This document shows positions 16,443 through 25,452 of a stretch of 38,304 nt of DNA, one piece after another. Origin of the DNA: CAMYKD01 sp041617155. GTDB lineage: Bacteria > Pseudomonadota > Alphaproteobacteria > Kiloniellales > JAKSDN01. The stretch covers positions 1 through 38,304 of the forward strand of contig JBFJPL010000035.1 of assembly GCA_041617155.1 (NCBI GenBank), in the 5' to 3' direction. The notes below the pieces were generated by a model, which searched no databases, was not told the DNA's origin, and worked only from the letters and a program-made list of their open reading frames with translations. The translations under genes were made by a program, and so were the position numbers. Positions within the stretch are counted from its first letter, which is position 1. Each line of letters starts with the position of its first letter.

Positions 16443-18272
16443 ATGTGCGGCATCATCGGCATCCTTGGCAAGGCACCAGTCGCGCCCTTGCTGCTCGAGG
16501 GGCTCAAGCGCCTGGAATACCGCGGCTACGACTCGGCTGGTGTGGCGACCCTCGTCAATGGCGCGATCGAGCGGCGTCGCGCCGAGGGAAAGCTCAGCAA
16601 GCTGGCCGCCCGCATGGAAGCCGAACCGGTGTCCGGCACCATCGGGATCGGCCATACCCGTTGGGCGACCCACGGCCGTCCAAACGAGGCCAACGCCCAC
16701 CCCCATGCGGACGATCGCGTGGCCGTCGTACACAACGGGATAATCGAAAATTTTCAGGAGTTGCGCCAGGAACTGGAACAGGCCGGGCACAGCTTCGAGA
16801 CGGAGACCGATACCGAGGTCGTGGTGCACCTCCTGACCAGCCATCTGAAACAGCAGAAGACGCCTCAACAGGCTGTGGCAGAGACCCTTGGGCGCCTGGA
16901 GGGAGCCTTCGCGCTCGCCATCATCTTTGCCGGCCGTCACGACCTGATGATCGGCGCTCGGCGTGGCAGCCCGCTCGCGGTCGGTTATGGCGACGGCGAG
17001 ATGTACTTGGGGTCCGATGCGCTCGCCCTGGCGCCGCTGACAGACCGTATTTGCTATCTGGAAGAGGGCGACTGGGCCGAACTCACCGGCAACGGAGCGG
17101 TGGTGCACGACTCTAACAACGCGGTGGTCGAGCGCGCGATCAAGCAGACTGCACTCTCCGGCGCCCTGATCGGCAAGGGCCAATACCGCCACTTCATGCA
17201 GAAGGAGATCTTCGAACAGCCGGCGGTGATCGGCGACACCCTGCATGCCTTCGTAAATCCGTTGTCCCGCAAGGTCGAGCTCCCGGCGCTGCCGTTTGAT
17301 CTGGGCCGGCTGCCGCGCATTACCATCAGTGCCTGTGGCACGGCCTATCTGGCCGGTATGGTCGCCAAATACTGGTTCGAGCAGTTGGCGCGCCAGCCGG
17401 TCGAGCTCGATATCGCTTCCGAGTTTCGCTATCGTGAAGCGCCCTTGCCCGAGGGTGGCCTCAGCCTCTTCATCTCCCAGTCGGGCGAGACCATCGACAC
17501 GCTGGCGGCACTACGCTACGCCCGCGGACAGGGGCAGAAAATCCTCTCGGTGGTCAACGTGCCGGAGAGCGCCATCGCGCGGGAGTCCGATGCCGTGCTG
17601 CAGACGTTGGCGGGACCCGAGATCGGCGTGGCTTCGACCAAGGCCTTCACCACCCAACTTACGGTGCTCGCCTGTCTGGCGCTTGCGACCGCGCGGGCCC
17701 GGGGCGCCATCGACCAGGCTCGCGAGGCGGAACTCTCGGCAGCCCTGACCGAAGTACCGGCGCGCGCCGCCGAGGTGCTGAACCACGACCAGGCGATCGA
17801 ACGCATCGCGCACGGGCTTGCCGAGGCGCGGGACGTGCTCTACTTGGGCCGGGGTACCAGCTACCCGTTGGCTCTGGAAGGAGCACTGAAACTCAAAGAA
17901 ATCAGCTATATACATGCGGAAGGTTACGCCGCAGGCGAGATGAAGCACGGTCCGATCGCGTTGATCGACGAAGACGTTCCAGTGATCGTCTGTGCGCCCT
18001 CCGGGCCACTGTTCGACAAAACCGCCTCCAACGTGCAAGAGGTCATCGCCCGCGGCGGGCAGGTGATATTCATCTCGGATCGAACGGGCATCGAAAAGCT
18101 CGGTCGGCAGGCTACGCCGGCCCACACCATCGAAATTCCGCGGGTCGACCCCTTCGTCGCCCCCCTGCTTTACGCCATTCCCGTGCAGCTGCTGGCCTAC
18201 CACACGGCGGTCTTCAAGGGCACCGACGTCGACCAACCCCGCAACCTCGCCAAGGCAGTGACGGTGGAGTAG
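16443..18272 (+). CDS. glmS: Glutamine-fructose-6-phosphate aminotransferase (isomerizing) GlmS
   Basis: 609 residues. Cys2 after the initiator (MCGIIGI) is the glutaminase nucleophile; residues about 2-220 are the class II glutamine amidotransferase domain (RLEYRGYDSAG, HTRWATHG). Two SIS isomerase domains follow (about 290-430 and 460-595), with ISACGTAYLAG, SQSGETIDTLAAL, SYPLALEGALKLKE and the C-terminal KAVTVE tail. It makes glucosamine-6-phosphate, the first committed step of the UDP-GlcNAc route completed by GlmU. Strong ribosome site aaggagg. There is no room for a glmS ribozyme leader in the 14-bp gap, as expected outside Gram-positives. Confidence 0.98.
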   Translation: MCGIIGILGKAPVAPLLLEGLKRLEYRGYDSAGVATLVNGAIERRRAEGKLSKLAARMEAEPVSGTIGIGHTRWATHGRPNEANAHPHADDRVAVVHNGIIENFQELRQELEQAGHSFETETDTEVVVHLLTSHLKQQKTPQQAVAETLGRLEGAFALAIIFAGRHDLMIGARRGSPLAVGYGDGEMYLGSDALALAPLTDRICYLEEGDWAELTGNGAVVHDSNNAVVERAIKQTALSGALIGKGQYRHFMQKEIFEQPAVIGDTLHAFVNPLSRKVELPALPFDLGRLPRITISACGTAYLAGMVAKYWFEQLARQPVELDIASEFRYREAPLPEGGLSLFISQSGETIDTLAALRYARGQGQKILSVVNVPESAIARESDAVLQTLAGPEIGVASTKAFTTQLTVLACLALATARARGAIDQAREAELSAALTEVPARAAEVLNHDQAIERIAHGLAEARDVLYLGRGTSYPLALEGALKLKEISYIHAEGYAAGEMKHGPIALIDEDVPVIVCAPSGPLFDKTASNVQEVIARGGQVIFISDRTGIEKLGRQATPAHTIEIPRVDPFVAPLLYAIPVQLLAYHTAVFKGTDVDQPRNLAKAVTVE

Positions 18273-18276
18273 ATGC

Positions 18277-19107
18277 CTAACTCAATGCCGAAACATAGTT
18301 GATCGGCGCGTGGTCGGTCAGCTCGCGAGGCAGGGTTTGGCCAAAGCGCTGGGCAAGCTGCTGCCGGCCGGTCGATAATGCGCTCACGAGGAACTGGTGA
18401 AGACCCCTGTCGTTCGGCCGGCGCTGTGCGACGTTGCCATCACGGTCGATCAAGTAGGACACGCCAACGTGGCGGTAACCCAGGGACACCGGCGGTATAC
18501 GACATACGACGTCGCGGTGGTTCACATAGCGCTCGGCACTGCCGGGTCTGTCGGCCATTGCGGCGCGAAAGGCGCTGTCGCCCACGCGCGGCGATCCAAA
18601 GGTATAGAGTGCCGCCTCAGGCACGAGACTGGCCGCCAGTGTAGCCAACGCCGCGCCTAAACTGTGCCCCGTGAACAGCAGGGGATCGCGGGTTTGTGCC
18701 ACTGCTGCGGCGACATCGGCCCAAACCAGATCCAAGGCCTCTGCAAAGCCGCGATGTGTTTTTCCGCCGCCGCGCCAGGGTGCGGGTATCACATCCAAAT
18801 TCGTTTGCCAGGCAGCAAAATCGTCGGAGCCGCGAAAGGTCAACACGGCGAAATTCGGGCCCCGCGCCAGGAAGGCCTGGGTGCCGTCCCTATCGAAGGG
18901 GTCGGCAAGCAAATCGAAACCAACCGTCCCTAACCCGGGGATCAACATCGTGCTAAAATCGGTGTAGGCCAGCCGCGAGAATTCCGCGCACCAAGCTGCT
19001 TTGGATTCCGGTTGGTGGAGTTGGAAAAAGTTGCCGGCGCGACCCGGTTCGGTCAGCGCCTCCAAGCTGGCGTCGTAGGCGATGCCGGTGGCTTGTTCTC
19101 GTGTCAT
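18277..19107 (-). CDS. Lipase class 3 (alpha/beta hydrolase) family protein
   Basis: 276 residues from the ATG at 19107; a GTG at 19122 is an alternative start. The GHSLGAALATL nucleophile elbow carries the catalytic serine, NHRDVVCRIPP holds the probable Asp, and GLHQF the probable His, in the order typical of fungal-type class 3 lipases. FRGSDDFAAWQTNLDV is the conserved strand before the lid. No signal peptide is evident, so it seems cytoplasmic or exported by another route. It converges on glmS with a 4-bp gap and is divergent from the aldehyde dehydrogenase. Hydrolyses acyl esters; natural substrate unknown. Confidence 0.85.
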   Translation of the reverse strand: MTREQATGIAYDASLEALTEPGRAGNFFQLHQPESKAAWCAEFSRLAYTDFSTMLIPGLGTVGFDLLADPFDRDGTQAFLARGPNFAVLTFRGSDDFAAWQTNLDVIPAPWRGGGKTHRGFAEALDLVWADVAAAVAQTRDPLLFTGHSLGAALATLAASLVPEAALYTFGSPRVGDSAFRAAMADRPGSAERYVNHRDVVCRIPPVSLGYRHVGVSYLIDRDGNVAQRRPNDRGLHQFLVSALSTGRQQLAQRFGQTLPRELTDHAPINYVSALS

Positions 19108-19275
19108 GACGTACCGCCGCACTTTCCGATCTAGATCCCAGTACCACTATATCGGCCGGGCCTTGTCATGCACGCGCCCAACCGCCAAGGACCCCTTTCG
19201 CCGGGCCTGTCAGTCCAGCTATAATCGTCGGCAAATTTCGACACCGAACAACCCACACTGCGGAGGAGTCCCCCT

Positions 19276-20766
19276 ATGACCGCGCAAATACACGCGATTG
19301 CCGGCAACGGCGCACCCAACCTCAAGGATCCCCGGCTGTTCCGCCAACAGTGCTACATCGACGGCGCCTGGGCCGATGCCGATTCCGGTGCCACGATCGA
19401 GGTGACAAACCCGGCCAGTGGCGATCCGCTCGGAACGATTCCCAAGATGGGTACGGATGAGACGCGCCGCGCCATCGAGGCGGCAGATCGCGCGTGGCCC
19501 GCGTGGCGCGCCATGCTGGCCAAGGAGCGGGGTGCCGTCATGCGCCGCTGGTTCGATCTGATCCTGGAGAACCAGGAGGATCTTGCCGTGCTTATGACCC
19601 TCGAGCAGGGCAAGCCCCTGGCCGAAGCCAAGGGCGAGATTGTCTATGGCGCCAGCTTCATCGAATGGTTCGCCGAGGAAGCCAAGCGGATCTACGGCGA
19701 TACCATCCCGCAACACCAGGCCGACAAGCGCATCGTCGTGATCAAGCAGCCGATCGGCGTGGTCGCCGCGATCACGCCGTGGAACTTCCCCAATGCCATG
19801 ATCACACGCAAGTGCGCCCCGGCCTTGGCGGCGGGCTGTCCGGTTGTGATCAAGCCGGCGACCCAGACGCCCTACTCGGCACTCGCTTTGGCCGAGCTGG
19901 CCGAGCGGGCCGGAATACCGGCCGGCGTGCTCAATGTCGTTACCGGGTCTGCCCGGGACATCGGCGGCGAGCTAACCGGCAATCCAATCGTGCGCAAGCT
20001 ATCGTTCACCGGCTCGACCGAGGTCGGCAAGCTGCTCATGCAGCAGTGCGCCGCAACGGTTAAGAAGATCAGCCTGGAGCTTGGCGGAAATGCGCCGTTC
20101 CTGGTGTTCGACGATGCCGACCTCGATGCCGCGGTCGAAGGCGCGATGATGAGCAAGTTCCGTAACGCTGGCCAGACCTGCGTCTGTGCCAACCGCATCC
20201 TGGTACAGGATGGAGTCTACGATGCCTTCGCCGCGAAACTGGCCAAGGCGGTCAAGACCCTCAAGGTCGGACCCGGCATGGACGAGGGTGTCAATCAGGG
20301 GCCGCTGATCGATATAGCCGGGCTCAAGAAAGTCGAGGAGCACGTCGCCGACGCCAAGGCCAAGGGCGCCAAGATCGTCGTCGGCGGCTCGCGGCACGAC
20401 CTGGGAGGTTCGTTCTTTCAGCCAACCGTGCTGATTGACGTCACCACCAAAATGAAGGTCACCCGTGAGGAAACCTTCGGGCCGGTCGCTCCCTTATTCC
20501 GCTTCAAGACCGAGGAAGAGGGCATTGCCATGGCCAACGACACGGAGTTCGGCTTGGCGTCCTACTTCTACGCCCGTGACCTTGGCCGGGTATGGCGTGT
20601 CGGCGAGAGCCTGGAAAGCGGTATTGTCGGCATCAACACCGGCATCATCTCGAACGAGGTGGCGCCGTTCGGTGGCGTTAAGGAATCTGGCATTGGCCGC
20701 GAAGGCTCCAAGTACGGCATGGACGATTTTCTGGAGATCAAATACCTTTGCATGGGCGGCGTCTGA
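19276..20766 (+). CDS. gabD: NAD(P)-dependent succinate-semialdehyde dehydrogenase family protein
   Basis: 496 residues, ALDH superfamily. N170 (TPWNFPNAM), E268 (LELGGNAPF) and the catalytic C302 (GQTCVCANR) are in place. The neighbouring C304 gives the CxC pair seen in redox-regulated succinate-semialdehyde dehydrogenases. KPATQTPYSAL suggests use of NADP or both cofactors. It oxidises succinate semialdehyde (GABA breakdown) or a related semialdehyde such as 2-oxoglutarate semialdehyde. Ribosome site ggaggag. Alone in its transcription unit, ending at a GC-rich hairpin. Family call firm; exact substrate and hence symbol are likely but not certain. Confidence 0.9.
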   Translation: MTAQIHAIAGNGAPNLKDPRLFRQQCYIDGAWADADSGATIEVTNPASGDPLGTIPKMGTDETRRAIEAADRAWPAWRAMLAKERGAVMRRWFDLILENQEDLAVLMTLEQGKPLAEAKGEIVYGASFIEWFAEEAKRIYGDTIPQHQADKRIVVIKQPIGVVAAITPWNFPNAMITRKCAPALAAGCPVVIKPATQTPYSALALAELAERAGIPAGVLNVVTGSARDIGGELTGNPIVRKLSFTGSTEVGKLLMQQCAATVKKISLELGGNAPFLVFDDADLDAAVEGAMMSKFRNAGQTCVCANRILVQDGVYDAFAAKLAKAVKTLKVGPGMDEGVNQGPLIDIAGLKKVEEHVADAKAKGAKIVVGGSRHDLGGSFFQPTVLIDVTTKMKVTREETFGPVAPLFRFKTEEEGIAMANDTEFGLASYFYARDLGRVWRVGESLESGIVGINTGIISNEVAPFGGVKESGIGREGSKYGMDDFLEIKYLCMGGV

Positions 20767-20801
20767 GGCCGTTTCACCGAAGGTCGAGAGCCACAATGAT
20801 T

Positions 20802-20827
20802 GCGGCCCGCGTGAGGGCGCGGGCCGC
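20802..20827. terminator. GC-rich hairpin between convergent genes (probable terminator)
   Basis: gcggcccgcg (20802-20811) and cgcgggccgc (20818-20827) form a perfect 10-bp stem with a 6-nt loop, midway between the aldehyde dehydrogenase and the three-receiver protein. There is no T-run on the plus side and only a weak A/T stretch (aatcatt) when read on the minus side, so it may act as a bidirectional or Rho-assisted terminator. Confidence 0.55.
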
Positions 20828-20860
20828 TCGGGCAGTTGGGACGGATTGGGGCCGGGTTGG

Positions 20861-23104
20861 CTAGGCGGCGGAGCCGACCGCCGCATCGCCGGCTGGCGAG
20901 CGGGCCGAGATGACCCGTTCGGCTGGCAGTGTGACTGTCGCGGCCGTACCCTTGCCCAGTTCGCTTTCCAGCTCCAACTTGCCACCGTGTAGTTCCGCCA
21001 TGGTGACCACGAAAGGCAGCCCCAGGCCGGTACCCTGAAAATCGCGGCAGGCCTGGCTGTCGATCCGACCGAACTGCTCCAGGGCCTTCGGGATGTCGCC
21101 CGGGGCCATGCCGATACCGGTGTCGCAGACCTCGATACTGAAGCTGCCGTCGTTCTCCTGGCGCATGGTCAGCTTGATCTTGCCTTTGTCGGGCGTGAAT
21201 TTGACCGCGTTGGTCAGCAGGTTGAGCAGGATCTGTTTGAGTTGCCGCTCGTCGCCCCAGATCATCGGCGGATTCTCGGGCATCTCGATTTCCATTTGAA
21301 GGTCATCGGCGCTCATGGTGCGTTGGACAAGGCGCATCACCGTGGACACTAGGTCATTGATGTCGACCTTTTCCTCGTTCAGCTCGAGCCGGCCAACCTT
21401 GGCCTTCGCCAGGTCGTGGGCGTAGCTGATGATGCCGAGCAGGCGGGTGGCACCCTCGCGAATGGCTTTGGCGTGTTCGACGTAGCGCTCCTCACCCAGC
21501 TTGGGCATCGCCTCATCGATCAGGATGTTCGACGACCCGATGATCGTGTTGACCGGGCTGCGCAGTTCCTTGCTCATGGTGGTAAGGAACTCGCCCTGTG
21601 ATTTGGTCGCCGCCTCCGCCGCGTCCTTGGCGATCTGCAGTGCCTCGAAAGCCGCCTGGGTTTCCTGCTCGAGGCGGAACTTGTCGAGGCAACGGTCGAG
21701 GATCGAGAACAGCTCGTTAGGGTGCAGCGGTTTGGTCATATAGTCGTAGGCACCGTTGCGCAGCGCCGTGATGGCCGATTCCTTGTCGGCGTTACCGGTT
21801 ATCACCACGCAGTAGATATTCGGCCGGTGTTCCTTGAGAATTGAGATCAGGTCCAGACCGTTGGTCTTGCCGAGGCGGATGTCGAGCAGGGCCACCTGGG
21901 CGTCGAAATCCTGGATGATCTTCTTAGCGTCGTCGGCGTTGTTGGCGGTCTGGACCGTATATCCATGGGTGTCGAGAACTTCGGCCAAACCCTCGACCAT
22001 ATCGACATCGTCGTCCACCGCCAGGATGCGGCCGCGCCGGCTGAGCTTCGTGCTGCTCGTGCGCGACGCGATCGGGCCCGTTTGGCCGGCCGGCTGGGTC
22101 GGAGTCGCGGGGGCAGGGGGGGCCGCCGGTTGCGGCGCCCTGGCGGGCTGCGGCGGACCACTCGGCTGCGGGGCCGAAGCGGGCGACGCCGCTGGTGCCG
22201 GCGCGGGCTTGGCTGTGGGTGCCGGCCGCGACGCCGGTTCCGGTGCTGGCGTGGGCCTTGCGGCCGGCGCCTGCTGTGCCACGGGCTTGGGGCCAGGTGC
22301 CGGTTGCGCTTTCTGCTCGGCCGGCGTTTGGCGAGTCGGCTGCGGCGCTGCTTGGCGCGCATCTGGCTTTTTTGCCATCCCGGGTTTGCCTCCGGGCATG
22401 ATGTTGCCGAGCGCCGTCAACAGCTGGCCCGAATCGAACGGCTTGGTCAGGATTCCGGTGGCCGAAAGGCTACGCAGGGAGTCGAGAGCTTCGACATGGG
22501 CGTCGTCGTAGCCGGTCACAACGATAGTCGGCAAAGCGCGGCCGCGCTGTTGCAGCTGCATATAGACCTCGAGACCGCTGATCACCGGGAGCTGGAGATC
22601 GAGAATCAGGATGTCGATGCCGCCGGCCAATGCGGTGTCGAGCGCCTGCTTGCCGGTCCGCGCTCGCGAGACCCGATAGCCGTGTTTCTCCAGAACATCT
22701 TTGATGTTGCTGGCAAAGTCGGGGTCGTCGTCGGCGACCAGTACCATGCCCTGGGAATTGACCCTCTCCAGCGCCTCGAGGACGTCGTCCATGCCGACCG
22801 GTTTGTGCAGCACGCCATAGGCGCCGTTTTCGATCGCCTGATCCAGAAGCTGCTCGACGCTATAGCCGGTCATCATGATGACCTTGGCGTCGGGCTTGAT
22901 CTTGCGGATTTCGAGAAAGCTTTCGACGCCGTTCATCCCCGGCATCATCACGTCCATGAATGCGATGTCGAAGTCCTGCTCGCGAAAAATTCGGATCGCC
23001 TGCTCGCCATTGAACGCGACTTCCACCTCGTGACCATGCAGCCTGAGCACGTCCGCCAAGCCCTCGGCGATGTCGCGGTGGTCATCGACGACAAAGATTC
23101 TCAT
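20861..23104 (-). CDS. Triple-receiver hybrid histidine kinase-like protein lacking the phosphoacceptor histidine
   Basis: 747 residues, soluble. REC1 (1-118, D51 in MDVMMPG), REC2 (120-235, D169 in LDLQLP), a Pro/Ala-rich linker (about 245-345), REC3 (358-473, D408 in LDIRLG), then a HisKA-like helix pair and HATPase_c. All three receivers keep the acidic pocket, the conserved Thr and the Lys of KP. In the HisKA box the histidine is replaced: MSKELRSPVN has K512 (codon at 21569-21571, ctt on the plus strand) where HELRTP is expected. The ATPase domain keeps its N box (ILLNLLTNAVKFTP), DTGIGM and GTGLGL. It follows the membrane kinase at 23136-25010 by 31 bp with a ggag ribosome site, so the two are co-transcribed. 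It may receive phosphate from that kinase rather than autophosphorylate. Confidence 0.9.
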   Translation of the reverse strand: MRIFVVDDHRDIAEGLADVLRLHGHEVEVAFNGEQAIRIFREQDFDIAFMDVMMPGMNGVESFLEIRKIKPDAKVIMMTGYSVEQLLDQAIENGAYGVLHKPVGMDDVLEALERVNSQGMVLVADDDPDFASNIKDVLEKHGYRVSRARTGKQALDTALAGGIDILILDLQLPVISGLEVYMQLQQRGRALPTIVVTGYDDAHVEALDSLRSLSATGILTKPFDSGQLLTALGNIMPGGKPGMAKKPDARQAAPQPTRQTPAEQKAQPAPGPKPVAQQAPAARPTPAPEPASRPAPTAKPAPAPAASPASAPQPSGPPQPARAPQPAAPPAPATPTQPAGQTGPIASRTSSTKLSRRGRILAVDDDVDMVEGLAEVLDTHGYTVQTANNADDAKKIIQDFDAQVALLDIRLGKTNGLDLISILKEHRPNIYCVVITGNADKESAITALRNGAYDYMTKPLHPNELFSILDRCLDKFRLEQETQAAFEALQIAKDAAEAATKSQGEFLTTMSKELRSPVNTIIGSSNILIDEAMPKLGEERYVEHAKAIREGATRLLGIISYAHDLAKAKVGRLELNEEKVDINDLVSTVMRLVQRTMSADDLQMEIEMPENPPMIWGDERQLKQILLNLLTNAVKFTPDKGKIKLTMRQENDGSFSIEVCDTGIGMAPGDIPKALEQFGRIDSQACRDFQGTGLGLPFVVTMAELHGGKLELESELGKGTAATVTLPAERVISARSPAGDAAVGSAA

Positions 23105-23135
23105 TGGGTATCTCCGTCAGAGCGTTGCGCGGTCA

Positions 23136-25010
23136 TCAAGCCGCCTGCTCGTCGGCGCGGTTGATCGGCAGCCAAAGCAAGACAGATGTGCCCTGTCCGA
23201 GTTGACTGGTAATTTCGATTCCGCCCTCGTGCTGCTCCATGATCTGCCTGACCGTGGGCAGGCCCAGACCGACGCCGAAGCTCTTGGTGCTGAAAAGCGG
23301 CTCCCAGATCTTTTGCAGAGCCTCGGGCGCGATGCCCGGACCGTTGTCGCGGAACAGCACCTCAAGGCGATTGTCCACCGTGCGGGTGCTGATCGTCAGG
23401 GCGTAGTTCTTGTCGGTGTTGCCGTTTTCCGCGTCCTCGGCCATCGCCTCGCAGGCATTGCTGAACAGGTTGATGATGACACGGCGCAGCCGGTCATCGT
23501 CGAACGGAACCTCCAGACCCGGTGTCGCCAACTCGTTTCGGATGGTGACGCCTTCAGGGGGATTCTGTTCGTCGATCACCCTTTCGAGCCATTCATCGAA
23601 TGGTACGGATTCAAGGGCCAGATCGGTCTGACGCGTGAAGTCGAGCAGCTCGGTAATGATATTGTCGCAACGGGTGATGCTGCGATCGGCGCGCTCAAGA
23701 GCGCTCTCGACGCCGAGTCCCTGATCCTTGGTCCGGCCTGAGATCAGGTAGATGGCTGTCCGGATCGCACCCAGTGGGTTCCGCAATTCATGACTCACCG
23801 TGGCGGTCAACTGACCGAGCGCAGCGAGACGCTCACTGCGCAGCAGTTCGCCCTGCGCTTCACGCAATTCGGCGGTACGCTCGTCGACGCGCTGCTCCAG
23901 CTCTTGGTTCAGTTTGGTAATGTTCTCGTTGGCCAGGGTGATTTCCTGAGTACGCTCTTCAACGCGCTTTTCCAGGTCCTGGTTCAACTTGGTAATGCGT
24001 TCGTTCGCGGAGTGAAGCTCAGCCGTACGCTCTTCAACGCGCTTTTCCAGGTCCTGGTTCAGTTTGCGTACGCTTTCGTTGGCGGCGTGCAACTGCGATG
24101 TGCGCTCTTCAACGCGCTGCTCCAGCTGCTCGTTCAGCTTGGTCATGGCCTCGTTGACCTTGGTGATGCTGTCGTTGGCCTTGAGTAGCTGCTGGGTACG
24201 CTCTTCGACGCGCTGCTCCAGTTCTTGGTTCAGCCGGCTGATACGCTCGTTGGCGGCCTCCGCCTCGGCGGTGCGATCGTGAACGCGCTGCTCCAGGTCC
24301 TGGTTCAGCTTGGCGACCTGCTCCTCCGCTCTGGCCATGGATTCGTGGGCCCTGGTGATAGTCTGCAGTTCACGGTTTCGCGCCCGGATGTTGTTGACGA
24401 TAACGATGCCGCTGCCGACGACGAGAAATGCCAGCAGGCCCAGCAGGCCCAATTGGGCCCTGTTGACTTCCTGCCGAAACGAATTGGCCTGCGCGGTGTT
24501 ATCGACGTAGACCTCGATCGCGCCCTTGAAACGGCCGCCTTCCATGAGCGGGACGTAGGCCTCGGCGACGGTCAATCGCTCGGTTCGGCCGCTCAGTTCG
24601 GAGAAAGCCTCTTCCTCCTCGATCTTGACGTAATTGTTGCCTTGCTGAACGACGCTGCTGAAATAGGGCTTGGTGTTCTTCTTGCCCAGGTCGTCGAGGC
24701 GCGAGGCCAGCACGATGATGCCGTCCTGGTTGAAGAACTTGTAGCGAAAAACGCCGCCGGCCTGGGCGACCAGGCTGATCAGCTCCTGGTCTTCCTCGCT
24801 GATCTTGCCGTAAGAAAAGGTGGCGTCGATGTCGCTCAGGTTCTCGCGGACGAAGTTACCCCATTTGATCGCGTCTTTCTCAGCCTGCTGGATCAGCATC
24901 TGGTTGACGAAATGACGCGCGCCGAACGAACTGGCGACCAGGGCCAAGATGGTAAAGATCATCAAGATGATGACGAGACCCGCGTCTCTCTTATGCATTC
25001 TCCCGAACAT
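23136..25010 (-). CDS. Membrane sensor histidine kinase with six tandem coiled-coil repeats
   Basis: 624 residues. TM1 about 11-30, periplasmic sensor about 35-185 (no named domain recognised; Cache-like length), TM2 about 187-206, then a long coiled coil of six 25-residue repeats (235-391), HisKA with H407 (TATVSHELRNPLGAI) and HATPase_c (VIINLFSNACEAM, FRDNGPGI, GVGLGLPTV). The kinase domain is of the NtrB/ZraS-like type. No HAMP domain is seen; the repeats replace it as the signal-transmitting element. Upstream lies a divergent AT-rich region; downstream is the three-receiver protein. Ribosome site aagggga. A membrane-bound input kinase for that protein is the likely role (inference). Confidence 0.92.
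   Translation of the reverse strand: MFGRMHKRDAGLVIILMIFTILALVASSFGARHFVNQMLIQQAEKDAIKWGNFVRENLSDIDATFSYGKISEEDQELISLVAQAGGVFRYKFFNQDGIIVLASRLDDLGKKNTKPYFSSVVQQGNNYVKIEEEEAFSELSGRTERLTVAEAYVPLMEGGRFKGAIEVYVDNTAQANSFRQEVNRAQLGLLGLLAFLVVGSGIVIVNNIRARNRELQTITRAHESMARAEEQVAKLNQDLEQRVHDRTAEAEAANERISRLNQELEQRVEERTQQLLKANDSITKVNEAMTKLNEQLEQRVEERTSQLHAANESVRKLNQDLEKRVEERTAELHSANERITKLNQDLEKRVEERTQEITLANENITKLNQELEQRVDERTAELREAQGELLRSERLAALGQLTATVSHELRNPLGAIRTAIYLISGRTKDQGLGVESALERADRSITRCDNIITELLDFTRQTDLALESVPFDEWLERVIDEQNPPEGVTIRNELATPGLEVPFDDDRLRRVIINLFSNACEAMAEDAENGNTDKNYALTISTRTVDNRLEVLFRDNGPGIAPEALQKIWEPLFSTKSFGVGLGLPTVRQIMEQHEGGIEITSQLGQGTSVLLWLPINRADEQAA
23838..24308 (-). repeat. Six tandem repeats coding for a 25-residue coiled-coil unit
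   Basis: Within the kinase gene, residues 235-391 are six copies of a 75-bp unit with protein consensus LNQ(D/E)LEQRVEERTxxLxxAN. The second copy carries seven additional residues (one heptad), so it is 32 long. Copies 4 and 5 are nearly identical in DNA, pointing to recent duplication or gene conversion. Confidence 0.9.
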
Positions 25011-25112
25011 GGCTTATGGTCCCCTTCGTGGCGTCTCAACTGTCCGTTTTGGGTACAGATCTCCGGCGGCGCGACCGTGATTTAGGCGTGCCGCCTGAGC
25101 GGCTGTTGAGCC

Positions 25113-25120
25113 TTAACCAT
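25113..25120. promoter_or_regulatory. TTAACCAT, CtrA half-site match
   Basis: Exact match to the published CtrA half-site, 103 bp before the start of the membrane kinase at 25010. Only a short motif, so weak evidence alone. Confidence 0.25.
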
Positions 25121-25283
25121 CCGGTCTGTTGTCATTTGGGTTATATGCGCACCAACCAGTAAATTGGCCGTTAACACAAAACACAAAAAATTTAAATGCC
25201 GCGGAAAGCAGTTAACATTAATATTTTATAAATAATCTAGCATTACTCGAATTTCATGATTTTTGGCTAGGTGGAAAAATATT

Positions 25284-25301
25284 TACAATTGGAGAATTGT
25301 A
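25284..25301. promoter_or_regulatory. Inverted repeat, possible operator or hairpin
   Basis: tacaatt (25284-25290), ggag, aattgta (25295-25301): a perfect 7-bp dyad about 150 bp before the zinc-ribbon gene. It could bind a dimeric regulator. The central ggag has no gene after it. Confidence 0.3.
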
Positions 25302-25452
25302 TTAATCGTTTATTTGGCGAATGGGGTGTACACCGCACTCGTTCGAGGAATCGATCGTGGCCGTTCCATGTTTTGTACGTCATGGATCGGTCCCAGGGCA
25401 AAAATCGGCCGCTGGTTTTGAAGGTCTAGGTCGGAAAAGCCGGGAGAAGACA

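Larger units (their letters stand above)
25011..25452. other. 442-bp divergent AT-rich regulatory region
   Basis: Located between the membrane kinase (-) and the zinc-ribbon gene (+). Base composition changes sharply at about 25130-25320, far below the GC content of the neighbours. It contains TTAACCAT at 25113-25120 (CtrA half-site consensus), GTTAAC at about 25172 and 25211, tataaat, and a 7-bp inverted repeat at 25284-25301. Promoters for both genes are likely here; no coding sequence is supported. Confidence 0.6.

Noticed and set aside
22060..22380. Low-complexity Pro/Ala-coding stretch as a possible frameshift or foreign insert
   Set aside because: The frame continues unbroken between receiver domains 2 and 3, so it is an interdomain linker.
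21965..23164. Long plus-strand frame over the triple-receiver gene
   Set aside because: Shadow of the REC domains and Pro/Ala linker; arginine- and glycine-rich translation without domains.
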